Assembly (NCBI GenBank): GCA_964430665.1
Contig: CAYSFC010000004.1
Span: 1-46,730, forward strand
Source: JAQUYS01 sp964430665
GTDB taxonomy: Archaea; Nanobdellota; Nanobdellia; Woesearchaeales; SKGA01
DNA length: 46,730 nt
Direction of reading: 5' to 3'
Part shown: positions 7,268 to 16,100 of the stretch, piece by piece
Numbering within the stretch: position 1 is the first letter of the stretch
Layout: each line of letters opens with the position of its first letter
Notes under the pieces: generated by a model
What the model saw: the letters and a program-made list of their open reading frames with translations, nothing else
Databases searched by the model: none
Told to the model about the DNA's origin: nothing
Translations under genes and position numbers: made by a program

Positions 7268-10200
7268 ATGGTTACGAGACAAAAAATATTATTATTTTCT
7301 TTTAGTTTATTTTTAATCCTATTTATACCATCAATTTTTGCATCAACAGACATAGACAATGTTGGAGTTTTCTACCAAGATCAGCCAATCGAATACATCA
7401 AACCTAAATTTGGACAAATTGTTGATTTCAATTTCCACATTCAAACACTAAACGAAGTAGATTCTATAATTGCAAATTTATCTGACTTAACTTTATTACC
7501 TCAAGTAAAAGAAGAATATGAATCTTTACAATTCGTTCCTTCTTATTGTGTAAAAGATTATGATGTTTCAAAAGATGCAAATAACAAAAGCATATTTACT
7601 TTCAAAGGCTACAATTGTTCTTATCCATTTTTAAAATTACACATGAACAAAGAAAGTGCAAATGTAACTATCAATGTTAAATTTAAAGATTCTACTATAG
7701 AACCAATAAAAGTAACAGAAAAAGTTGGTTTTACTTTAGATGAAACTCAACCACAAGTGAAAGAACTAAGAACTGGAAATTGTTACAATGGAAAATGTTA
7801 CTTGGCAAGTGTTGGTGATGGAGTTGTTTTCAACAAAATTGAAATGGAATTTAATGATTCAGTAGGTTCTTTTAATCAAAGAAGAATTTATTTCAAAATA
7901 GGAAATGAAAACACACAAACTTTTGACAACTGCACAAGTTCTTACTGTGTTAAAGAAAATTACATTTCAAATTGTATAGGTGGACAAGCAATTCCTTTGA
8001 GTTTGGTTTCTTCAAGATCAATACCTAGTGCAGATGATGCAGGAAATGAATTTAGCAACGATGGAAGAACAACTATAATTTGTGATGAGTTTGCACCAAC
8101 ATTTACAGTCGCAGATATCAATCATACTTACAGTGGAACAAAACCATATCCCACACCTCTAAAACAAGGAGATGTAATTAAATTTCAAGCAAAAATAAAA
8201 GATGATGCTTCAGGAGTTATTGCTTACGGAAATTTCGAAGAAATAAATGATGATAATTCTACAATCGAAGCAAGTGAATGTATTGTAACAACAGAAGGTT
8301 CAATTTGTACTTGGTTAGTTACAGCTACAAACCATGGAGATTTTTATGTGTACTTTAATGCCACAGACAGAGTAGGTCATGTCATGAAACAACCAATCGC
8401 ATATAGACTCCATATCGATGAATATAAGTACGGCGAAAATGTAACTACGCCTAAATTTTTCGCAGACGTAGAAACAGAATCTGTTGCTAAAGCAGGATAC
8501 AATAGAGTTGCATTAGGTTTAATGTTAGAAAATAATTTAGATGCTCCTTTATACCAAACATTTAAACTTCAAAAAGTTCGTTCAGAAAAAGTTGAAGTAG
8601 TTTATTATCAACCAATTCTAAGCAATCTTTGTTATATAGATCTTCTAAATGGTACAAAAGTTAATGCTGGAGGATTCTTAGAATTCGAATATGCTGATCC
8701 ATTTTTACCTTTAGATAAAACTAATCGTGTAAATGTTAAATTTGCACTTCCCGATGTGAATGCATATCCTGACAGATTTGAAATAGTTTGTAATGCAAGT
8801 GTTTTTGTTAGAGTTAATGAAAGAGAATATTATGAAGATCCTTCACAATTCAAATTAACAATACCTATGAAACTAAGAAACTCTGCTTTAGGTAACAATC
8901 AACCTGGAGAAGAATTAGCTGAAAAAATAATTCAAAAAGAAAAAGAAATGCATGAATTATGGGATTGGTTCGACACTTTAGAAATGTTTATTTCAGGAAT
9001 GGGTTCTGTTTGTTCTTCATACGGAACTGTAGCAGATATTAATACTCAAACTGCAAAATTCAATCTTCAAACTTTAGCTTTAGGAGATAAAAATCCTGTT
9101 AAAATATCTGCAAACAAAATGCATGCACTCTCAGAAATTATGTTGGATAATCCTCTTGGAAAAATGGGTGCAAATATGTGTTCATTTTTGAATTGCAATA
9201 CTCAAAAAATATATGAAGAAAATTCATTGGATTCTGCAGAAAAAACGCCAGAAAACTTATGGATTACTGGAGGATCTTTAAAACTTGAAGGTTTATTTGG
9301 TAACTCTGAAAGTTCAACTCCTTTTGCAAAAGTTATGCACGATAAATTATTGGATGGTGTAGATAGACCTGACGTTAGAGAAAGCTTAATTTCTTCTGCA
9401 TTTACAGGATGTCTACCAGGTGTAGTTTATCATTTAAATAAATATAGACAAGCAGATTGTCATCAATTACTTTGTTACAAACAAAACGCAAGATATGGTT
9501 TATCTTTAGATGTTTGCGATGAAGCTAAAAGTTACTATGTGTGTACTGCAATGGTTTCTGAAGTTTTTGAAGTTCCAGGAATAAGAGGAGTTATGAATTT
9601 AGCAGATAACGCAAATTCTTTAATACAAGGATTAATACCTCATTCATTAGATATAATTTTAAAAAGTTCATTTTGTAAAGATCATCGTGCTTCAGATTTA
9701 ACAGATAGTGAATCTTATGCAGATTTAGCAGTTGTTTGGGGATGTCAATTACCTGAAGCTATTGGAAGGCAAATTGATAAAGCTCAAAGAAACACTAAAA
9801 CATCACAAAGTTTTATGTACACTGTACAAGATGATATTTGTTCTTTAGCTCTTTGTAATGAAGATGATATAAGAAAATGTGCTGATAACACTCCTTCTTG
9901 GCTTGGCGGTATGCAAAAGATGAATTTCTTTGATGTGGGAACTTTAGATTTTAATGTGGAAACTTCTCAAGTTAATGCAGAATATATCTCGGGGTTATTT
10001 ACTAAAGCTAAACAATTTAATGAGGAAGGAAGAAAAGCTAGAGAAGAATTAATTACTCGTGGTGCTGATCCAAATATTTTAGATATTGATGATGGCGATA
10101 AGCATGCAGAGTTTGAAAATTTAGATATTATTAAATCAACTAATCTACAAAGTTATTGTAATGAACAACTTGCTGCTTTAAAGAAAATGGGGAAATCTGC

Positions 10201-11785
10201 TGTTGTTGATTTTAATGAAGATAAAACTGTAACTTATGAATTTACTATTCCTAAAATGTATGAAGATCAAAATAAAATAATAGAAAATATTGAAACTAAT
10301 GTTGATTATAAAATCAGTTCTGAAAGATATGGGGATTTATCTAAAAGAGTTCAAGAAGTAAATGATTATGATAAGGCTTTAAATATTCAATCCAGAATAT
10401 ATGATCCTAGTACTGGAGGAAGTACTAATACAAATTACTATAAACTTGCTAATCAACCGAGTGTTGATGAATTGTTGTTTTTGGACGAATACAAACAAAG
10501 TCGAAATATTGAACTTAATGAAGTTTTAACAAAGAACCATATACCAAATCATTATACTCAGACTAAAGCACAAGATATGAAGTTCAGAAAAGAAGATCCC
10601 AATTATAAAGAATATCTTAGATACTCCTCGCAACTACAAAACGCAGAAAACGTTCAAAGAGGAATAATCTTAAATGAAGTAGGGTCTTTAACAAACAAAT
10701 ATGCGTTCTTACGCGATAAAGAACTTAGTTCTGAAGAAGAAGGTTCAGATGTTAAATTAACTACTGAAGAAAAAACACAATTAAAAAAAATAAAAGATGA
10801 ATTAAATGGTTATGGTGTTGATGACGAACTTCTAAATTCTGTAGATTATGCATATACTATTTCAAATGAAATAGAACAATTAGAGATTGAATTAAAAGAG
10901 TTAAAAGACAATCAAGTTCCACCTTATGATGAGGAAGTTATAAGTTTGCAGAATGAAAAAAAAGAAAAAGAAAATGAGTTAAAAAAAATACCAAGTGAGC
11001 TTGAAAAAAATATTTTTCAAAAAGAAGAAATAATCAAAGATAACTTTGATGAAAGAATAAAAAAACAAAGAAGAATAGAACAAAAGAAAGCATATCTAGA
11101 ATCAATAAATTATATGACAGATCAAGTTCTAAGTTTCATGTATTCACAAGGCTGGCTTAACTGGGCAAAACTTTCAGAGTTCTCACATTACACAGCACTA
11201 GGAGAACTTTCATCCTGGTCAGACACATACCTTAACTCAGAAAGATACAAAGAATCAATGTGTGATGGATTACTTAATACAAATTTAGACTCAGGAACAA
11301 TGGAAGGCTCAGCAATACAATGTGAAGACGGTTCATGTAGAGCAGTCTTAACTATGGCCTCAGAAAAATTAAAAGTAAATGACACTCATTACGCTTACAC
11401 ACTAACATATTATTTAGGAAATGTAAAAAAACCTGCAAACTATAACGAAGATTACATTAAATACAATGTAATATTAAGATCTCCTGGTGTTGAAAAAAAA
11501 TGGTTTAACACATCTTGGTTAAGATTGGATTTTGGAGATAACAAAAATGAAGATTATGGTGCAAGCAGATTGCTAAAAGATGATTACAAAGAAATTTGCA
11601 TAATATTTAGTAGACCTTTCCCACCTTACAATATGGTTGCAGATGCAACATCCAAAGACACTTATTGTAGAACAATAAAAGATTCTACTAAAGGAACTTT
11701 CGATTACGACACAGGTTCAGTTTATGTAAAACCCGTAACAACAACAAGCACATCAGGAAACAAATACGCTTTGAGTGATGATTAA
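7268..11785 (+). CDS. Very large secreted protein with Ig-like region and coiled coil (about 1505 aa)
   Basis: The ATG at 7268 is chosen because AGGTGTG sits just upstream; an in-frame GTG at 7256 overlaps that site. A signal peptide (residues 1-26, ending I-F-A-S) is followed by a Cys-rich beta region with C-Y-N-G-K-C and similar pairs. Next comes an Ig/OmpL47-like segment (about 275-390) with D-D-A-S-G-V and A-T-D-R-V-G-H. A long mixed region with many Cys follows, then a heptad-like coiled coil (about 1165-1275) and a C-terminal beta-rich domain. There is no C-terminal anchor. Many Cys suggest disulfides outside the cell. Its stop overlaps the region of the next gene's start, so the two are translated from one mRNA. 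I do not recognise a named family; the inference is a surface or appendage component paired with the prepilin-like protein that follows. Confidence 0.75.
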   Translation: MVTRQKILLFSFSLFLILFIPSIFASTDIDNVGVFYQDQPIEYIKPKFGQIVDFNFHIQTLNEVDSIIANLSDLTLLPQVKEEYESLQFVPSYCVKDYDVSKDANNKSIFTFKGYNCSYPFLKLHMNKESANVTINVKFKDSTIEPIKVTEKVGFTLDETQPQVKELRTGNCYNGKCYLASVGDGVVFNKIEMEFNDSVGSFNQRRIYFKIGNENTQTFDNCTSSYCVKENYISNCIGGQAIPLSLVSSRSIPSADDAGNEFSNDGRTTIICDEFAPTFTVADINHTYSGTKPYPTPLKQGDVIKFQAKIKDDASGVIAYGNFEEINDDNSTIEASECIVTTEGSICTWLVTATNHGDFYVYFNATDRVGHVMKQPIAYRLHIDEYKYGENVTTPKFFADVETESVAKAGYNRVALGLMLENNLDAPLYQTFKLQKVRSEKVEVVYYQPILSNLCYIDLLNGTKVNAGGFLEFEYADPFLPLDKTNRVNVKFALPDVNAYPDRFEIVCNASVFVRVNEREYYEDPSQFKLTIPMKLRNSALGNNQPGEELAEKIIQKEKEMHELWDWFDTLEMFISGMGSVCSSYGTVADINTQTAKFNLQTLALGDKNPVKISANKMHALSEIMLDNPLGKMGANMCSFLNCNTQKIYEENSLDSAEKTPENLWITGGSLKLEGLFGNSESSTPFAKVMHDKLLDGVDRPDVRESLISSAFTGCLPGVVYHLNKYRQADCHQLLCYKQNARYGLSLDVCDEAKSYYVCTAMVSEVFEVPGIRGVMNLADNANSLIQGLIPHSLDIILKSSFCKDHRASDLTDSESYADLAVVWGCQLPEAIGRQIDKAQRNTKTSQSFMYTVQDDICSLALCNEDDIRKCADNTPSWLGGMQKMNFFDVGTLDFNVETSQVNAEYISGLFTKAKQFNEEGRKAREELITRGADPNILDIDDGDKHAEFENLDIIKSTNLQSYCNEQLAALKKMGKSAVVDFNEDKTVTYEFTIPKMYEDQNKIIENIETNVDYKISSERYGDLSKRVQEVNDYDKALNIQSRIYDPSTGGSTNTNYYKLANQPSVDELLFLDEYKQSRNIELNEVLTKNHIPNHYTQTKAQDMKFRKEDPNYKEYLRYSSQLQNAENVQRGIILNEVGSLTNKYAFLRDKELSSEEEGSDVKLTTEEKTQLKKIKDELNGYGVDDELLNSVDYAYTISNEIEQLEIELKELKDNQVPPYDEEVISLQNEKKEKENELKKIPSELEKNIFQKEEIIKDNFDERIKKQRRIEQKKAYLESINYMTDQVLSFMYSQGWLNWAKLSEFSHYTALGELSSWSDTYLNSERYKESMCDGLLNTNLDSGTMEGSAIQCEDGSCRAVLTMASEKLKVNDTHYAYTLTYYLGNVKKPANYNEDYIKYNVILRSPGVEKKWFNTSWLRLDFGDNKNEDYGASRLLKDDYKEICIIFSRPFPPYNMVADATSKDTYCRTIKDSTKGTFDYDTGSVYVKPVTTTSTSGNKYALSDD

Positions 11786-11786
11786 A

Positions 11787-14153
11787 ATGGAAAATAAAAA
11801 AGCACAAATAACAATGTTCGTTATATTAGGAGTGGTAATCTTACTAGCCGCATCACTATACTTCTTTATGCATTATCAATTAACAAAAGATCAACCAGGT
11901 ATTGATGTAATAGATGTTTCCTTAGAAACAAGACCTATGTTTCAACTCGTTGAAGGATGTTTACAACAAGTAACTTTAGATGGTTTAGAACAAATTGGAA
12001 GACAAGGTGGTTGGATTGATTTTTCAGGTTTAAAAATTAGTGAACTTCCTTATGATAGCGATGTTGTTTATTTACCTCCAAACAATGTTGTTTATTGGAG
12101 ACATTTAGATGATTGCGGAACATCAAATTCTGAAAACTTGTGTGAAGAATCAAATAAACCCCCATTATGTAAACCAGGAAATTATCAAAATTGTTTTAGC
12201 ACAGTTGCAGGAGACAATAGCATTCAAGAGCAATTAGAAAATTACATTATTGAAAACATAGATTCTTGTTTAGATAATTTTAAATCATTAGAAAATCAAT
12301 ATGATATTGAAGTTTTAGATGATCCTACTGCTACAGTTTATTTTTACAAAGAAGATACGAAAGCATTACTTAATTACCCAATAAAAATAAAATCTTTAAT
12401 GAATGATAACACAAAAACTGTTGAGGAATTTCTTATTGGAACAAATTTAAAATTTGCTGAAATGTATAATCTAGCAGACGAAATTGTTGATTTTGCTAAA
12501 GAGTCAAGTTTTTATGAAAGTCAAACAATGAACTTAATTTCAATTTATAGTGGTATGGATAAAGCTCTTCCACCAACAGATGGAATTACATTCTTTTCAC
12601 CCCAATTTAACTATTGGAATCAATTTGAAATAAATGAAATTTTAAGGTATGATTTACTTCCTTTCATGGGCGCGATAAGATATATGAATTTTCAAAACTT
12701 TTATCCAATCATAGAAGAAATGCAATATGGTGAATACAAAAAATATTCACAAGGAATGTATTCAAGTATGACTCCAAAACTTGGAAACAATACAAAATTA
12801 TATCCATACGATTTAGAACATCAATACCTTTACGCACCTATCTATTCAAAAGTCGGAAATGGTGAAGCTGTTTTACAACCCAAAAACCTTATCGAAGGAG
12901 CAAATGAAATAATGAAAATGGCAGGATTGTATTTATTAGATTACAGATTTGAGTATGATATGAGATATCCTTTAATTCTTTCTTTAAAAGATCCAGATGC
13001 TTTAAATGGTCAAGGATTTGAATTAAATTTTGCTATAGAAGTTAATATTCAAAACAATATTGGAGGATATAACAATTTTACAACATTAGAATTTCCAACG
13101 CCTTTCGAAACTGGTCTTGGAGATTTTCAAACAAGATTACCTCAAAACATAACTATGAAAACATATAACAAATACTCTGAAGAAGACATAAATGATGTAG
13201 TTGTGAGTTATATTTGTGGAAGAGAAGTTGATATTGGTACTACTAAATTTAATTATATTGGAGATGCAACTTTAACCTCTCAATTACCTTACTGTGAAAT
13301 GGGAGGATATTTAAAATTTAAAAAACAAGGATTTGCACCAATTACAATTCCTTATGACAACAAGCTTGGTAGTAACAATACAGAATTTGTTGTAGGTCTT
13401 TGGCCTTTAAAAGAAAAAGAAATTGTAGTTAGAAAAAGAACAGTTCAAGACATAGAAACAATAAAGAACGCAGGAGAAGCGGGTTTATTAGCCTACCAAA
13501 ATGCACACCAACCATTGAGTCCAAATCAAAGTGTAATGCTCACAATAACTAATGTTAAAGAAAATCCTTACGATTCAAACATTCCTCTAATGGGATTTTT
13601 AAAATATATTGAACCAGGAGTGGTTGTTCAAACAACATCCACATCTTCAGATGGAATTCTTACAGAAGAAAGCATAGAAAATGCTTATCAATCAGGTTCA
13701 ATTACTGGCGAAGATAGACAAAGACTTCTAGAAGATTTAGAAAAATACAATTCTTTAGAAACAACATCTGAAACATACATTGAACAAGGTCAAGAAAAAT
13801 ATACTTTAGAACTTGCTCCCGGAACATATAATTTAGATGCTTCTTTGTTTGACTATACGGGCCTTCATATACCTAATGTGACAATGGATGCATGTCCAGA
13901 CGGATTCTTCTCAGATTTAATATGTGATCAAGACGATATAAAACTTCCAGAACAAAACTTCTCAATGTGGTTACTTGGCGGTGTAAAAAGAGATTTTACT
14001 ATAAGTCCTGCATTATTGTATGGAAACAATACAATATATCTTTACGTTTTAGAGATGCCAAAACCTACTTCTTGGGACGATTTAATGAACGTAGAAACTT
14101 TAGAGCAATATCAGGAAACAAGGATGCCTTATACTGTACCACAGTATAAATAA
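11787..14153 (+). CDS. Large surface protein with class III (prepilin-like) signal, about 788 aa
   Basis: The ATG at 11787 is preferred: GAGTGAT, an anti-SD match, lies 6-7 nt upstream at 11773-11779 inside the end of the preceding gene. The N-terminus M-E-N-K-K-A-Q-I-T-M-F followed by a hydrophobic helix matches the class III signals cut by archaeal prepilin peptidases between K-A and Q. The ectodomain begins with a C-L-Q-Q ... G-R-Q-G-G-W-I-D motif of a kind I recall from other DPANN surface proteins. It continues as a long extracellular beta-rich part with further Cys. There is no C-terminal membrane segment. The protein could be anchored by the N-terminal helix or assembled into a filament. 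It forms an operon with the preceding 1505-aa protein. Confidence 0.75.
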   Translation: MENKKAQITMFVILGVVILLAASLYFFMHYQLTKDQPGIDVIDVSLETRPMFQLVEGCLQQVTLDGLEQIGRQGGWIDFSGLKISELPYDSDVVYLPPNNVVYWRHLDDCGTSNSENLCEESNKPPLCKPGNYQNCFSTVAGDNSIQEQLENYIIENIDSCLDNFKSLENQYDIEVLDDPTATVYFYKEDTKALLNYPIKIKSLMNDNTKTVEEFLIGTNLKFAEMYNLADEIVDFAKESSFYESQTMNLISIYSGMDKALPPTDGITFFSPQFNYWNQFEINEILRYDLLPFMGAIRYMNFQNFYPIIEEMQYGEYKKYSQGMYSSMTPKLGNNTKLYPYDLEHQYLYAPIYSKVGNGEAVLQPKNLIEGANEIMKMAGLYLLDYRFEYDMRYPLILSLKDPDALNGQGFELNFAIEVNIQNNIGGYNNFTTLEFPTPFETGLGDFQTRLPQNITMKTYNKYSEEDINDVVVSYICGREVDIGTTKFNYIGDATLTSQLPYCEMGGYLKFKKQGFAPITIPYDNKLGSNNTEFVVGLWPLKEKEIVVRKRTVQDIETIKNAGEAGLLAYQNAHQPLSPNQSVMLTITNVKENPYDSNIPLMGFLKYIEPGVVVQTTSTSSDGILTEESIENAYQSGSITGEDRQRLLEDLEKYNSLETTSETYIEQGQEKYTLELAPGTYNLDASLFDYTGLHIPNVTMDACPDGFFSDLICDQDDIKLPEQNFSMWLLGGVKRDFTISPALLYGNNTIYLYVLEMPKPTSWDDLMNVETLEQYQETRMPYTVPQYK

Positions 14154-14184
14154 TTTTATATATTAGTCCACTTTTTATTTTATT

Positions 14185-15048
14185 ATGGGTAATCTTAATG
14201 ATATAGTTGAAGAATCTCGTATAGATCCTGTTGTAAGTGCTCCAAGTCCTTTGTTGAATAAAGATCCACTTACAGATTCGATTGTTAATGGTACGAGTCT
14301 TCCCAAAGAAATTCAAGATAAAATAAACAAGGACCCTAACTTAAAAAAACAATATGATAAGTATGAAGAATTTATAAAGCAAGAAATAGAAAATGAAAAA
14401 GAGTTAGAAGAAGAACTTAAAAAATTAGAAGACTTGAAAAAAGATAAAAAATCCAAAATAAAATCTGTTAGTAAATTTAGTGAAATAAATGAAAAAATAA
14501 ATCAATATTCTGGTTCAGTTGAATTTGATTTTGCAAAAATTACTAGAGAAGCTGCTAAAAAATTTTGCGATGATAAAAAATATCATGTTAAAAAAGGCGA
14601 TTCAAAAGTTAATTATAAAAAATTAAACGATCCCGAAGTTAAAAAAAAATATGTAGAATACATTGTTAAGGGAGTTAAAAAAGTCTTAGAACAAATAACT
14701 TTAGATTCAGACAATCCTTTTTTAGATAAATTCCAAAAAATACTTTCTCAAAACATAATTAAAACAGTTGGAAAAGGTTTAGAAAATTATGTTAGTTTGA
14801 AACCCGATTATGCAACACCTCTTTCAGTGTTAGCTTATTTAAATCATAAATTCTCGGTTGGATTTGAACAACAATTATTTGTTAAATCTGGTTTAAAAAG
14901 CATAACTGATGATTCAGTTTATAAAAAATTAGAAGAAAGATTGGTTGATGAAGATTTAGTTTCATTAAGAGATGATTATGCAACAGGTGTTGCACTTTCA
15001 AGAAAAACTCCTTCTTTTTTCAAAGAAGCAGAAAATTACAAAAACTAA
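14185..15048 (+). CDS. Hypothetical helical protein, 287 aa
   Basis: Not recognised. The first 45 residues are low complexity. A highly charged coiled coil (about 60-105, K/E-rich) is followed by a more globular helical part with a single Cys near 130. There is no signal peptide or membrane helix. A TATA-like TTTATATATTA at about 14156-14166 lies 24 nt upstream of the ATG, indicating a leaderless mRNA independent of the surface-protein operon. The stop codon overlaps that of the convergent gene in a shared CTAA (15045-15048). Confidence 0.65.
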   Translation: MGNLNDIVEESRIDPVVSAPSPLLNKDPLTDSIVNGTSLPKEIQDKINKDPNLKKQYDKYEEFIKQEIENEKELEEELKKLEDLKKDKKSKIKSVSKFSEINEKINQYSGSVEFDFAKITREAAKKFCDDKKYHVKKGDSKVNYKKLNDPEVKKKYVEYIVKGVKKVLEQITLDSDNPFLDKFQKILSQNIIKTVGKGLENYVSLKPDYATPLSVLAYLNHKFSVGFEQQLFVKSGLKSITDDSVYKKLEERLVDEDLVSLRDDYATGVALSRKTPSFFKEAENYKN

Positions 15049-15911
15049 GCCGCCTTTTTCTTTTCTTTAAAGTCGTAATTAGGATTATTTTTCAATCTGT
15101 TAGTGTGATATCTTTGATTAGGTAACTCACTTATAAATTTCTTATCATCAGTTAAAATTCCACCAACATATTGTTTTGCTTCCTCGTGAGTCATCACTTG
15201 TTTTCTTTTATCAGAATTATCATAAACCATTATGTTTCCTGAAGGATTATATAAACTTAAATCTTTTGCATTCTTTTCTAAATATTTGTGAAATTCTTCT
15301 ACATCTTCAGCATAAATATCCTTCATTAGTGAACTTTTAGTTGCTTCAAATGTTTTACCTGCGTAATGCATACTTAAAGTTCTTAAAGCACCAGGAATGT
15401 CTTCCGAATGAGATTCAAGATATTTTACAAACTCTTCTCTGTTAAGATTATATTTATTCTCAATTTGTGCAAGGTAGTCTCTTTCAGCCATAGACTTCTT
15501 TTCTTTATCTCCAATTGTTTTTTCATGGTGTTTTGCCATATGGTGAACAATCATATCGTATAAATCGTGTCTTATCTCGTCCGCAGATCTTTTACCCTTA
15601 ATTTTCTTATCGCCTATTTCGTATTCTACTTCACCACCATAAGCTAGTATTCTTTTATCAATTTTATAAATAGGATTTCCTTTCTCATCTTTTTTTACTT
15701 TTCCTTTCTCATCTTTTTGTATTATTCCTGCAATACTTCGAATACTTTCATCAAATTTCTCCCCCATTAATATCTCTATAGTATCTTTTGTAACTCTCGC
15801 TTCTTCAAGAACTTTATAAACATCTCCAAAAAAATCTGAATTTTTTTTATTATAATCTCTAGGGTTCTTAACGTTTTTTTTAATGTCCTTCATAGATGTT
15901 ATTTTAGCCAT
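15045..15911 (-). CDS. Hypothetical charged helical protein, 288 aa
   Basis: Not recognised. It is a soluble, Lys/Glu-rich protein. Residues about 75-90 contain a short tandem repeat, K-D-E-K-G-K then K-D-E-K-G-N, also visible in the DNA at about 15678-15720. A histidine-rich helix (V-H-H-M-A-K-H-H) follows near residue 125. That spacing of His could bind metal, but no known motif is complete. The C-terminus is basic. It converges with the gene at 14185-15048. The 189 bp upstream separate it from the divergent nucleotidyltransferase gene and hold the promoters of both. Confidence 0.65.
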   Translation of the reverse strand: MAKITSMKDIKKNVKNPRDYNKKNSDFFGDVYKVLEEARVTKDTIEILMGEKFDESIRSIAGIIQKDEKGKVKKDEKGNPIYKIDKRILAYGGEVEYEIGDKKIKGKRSADEIRHDLYDMIVHHMAKHHEKTIGDKEKKSMAERDYLAQIENKYNLNREEFVKYLESHSEDIPGALRTLSMHYAGKTFEATKSSLMKDIYAEDVEEFHKYLEKNAKDLSLYNPSGNIMVYDNSDKRKQVMTHEEAKQYVGGILTDDKKFISELPNQRYHTNRLKNNPNYDFKEKKKAA

Positions 15912-16100
15912 TTTTAATCCTTTAGCATTTAACAGTGAATAATTTTGTAATAATTAATGCTTAATAGATAATTTTCAAATCTATCAGTATTTAAATTTTT
16001 CTCATAATTATATTTCTTTCGATTATTGCTTAGAAAAGCTTATAAAGGCCTATTTATAAATAAATTACATAATAATCATATCAATTAGACGTGGTGGACA

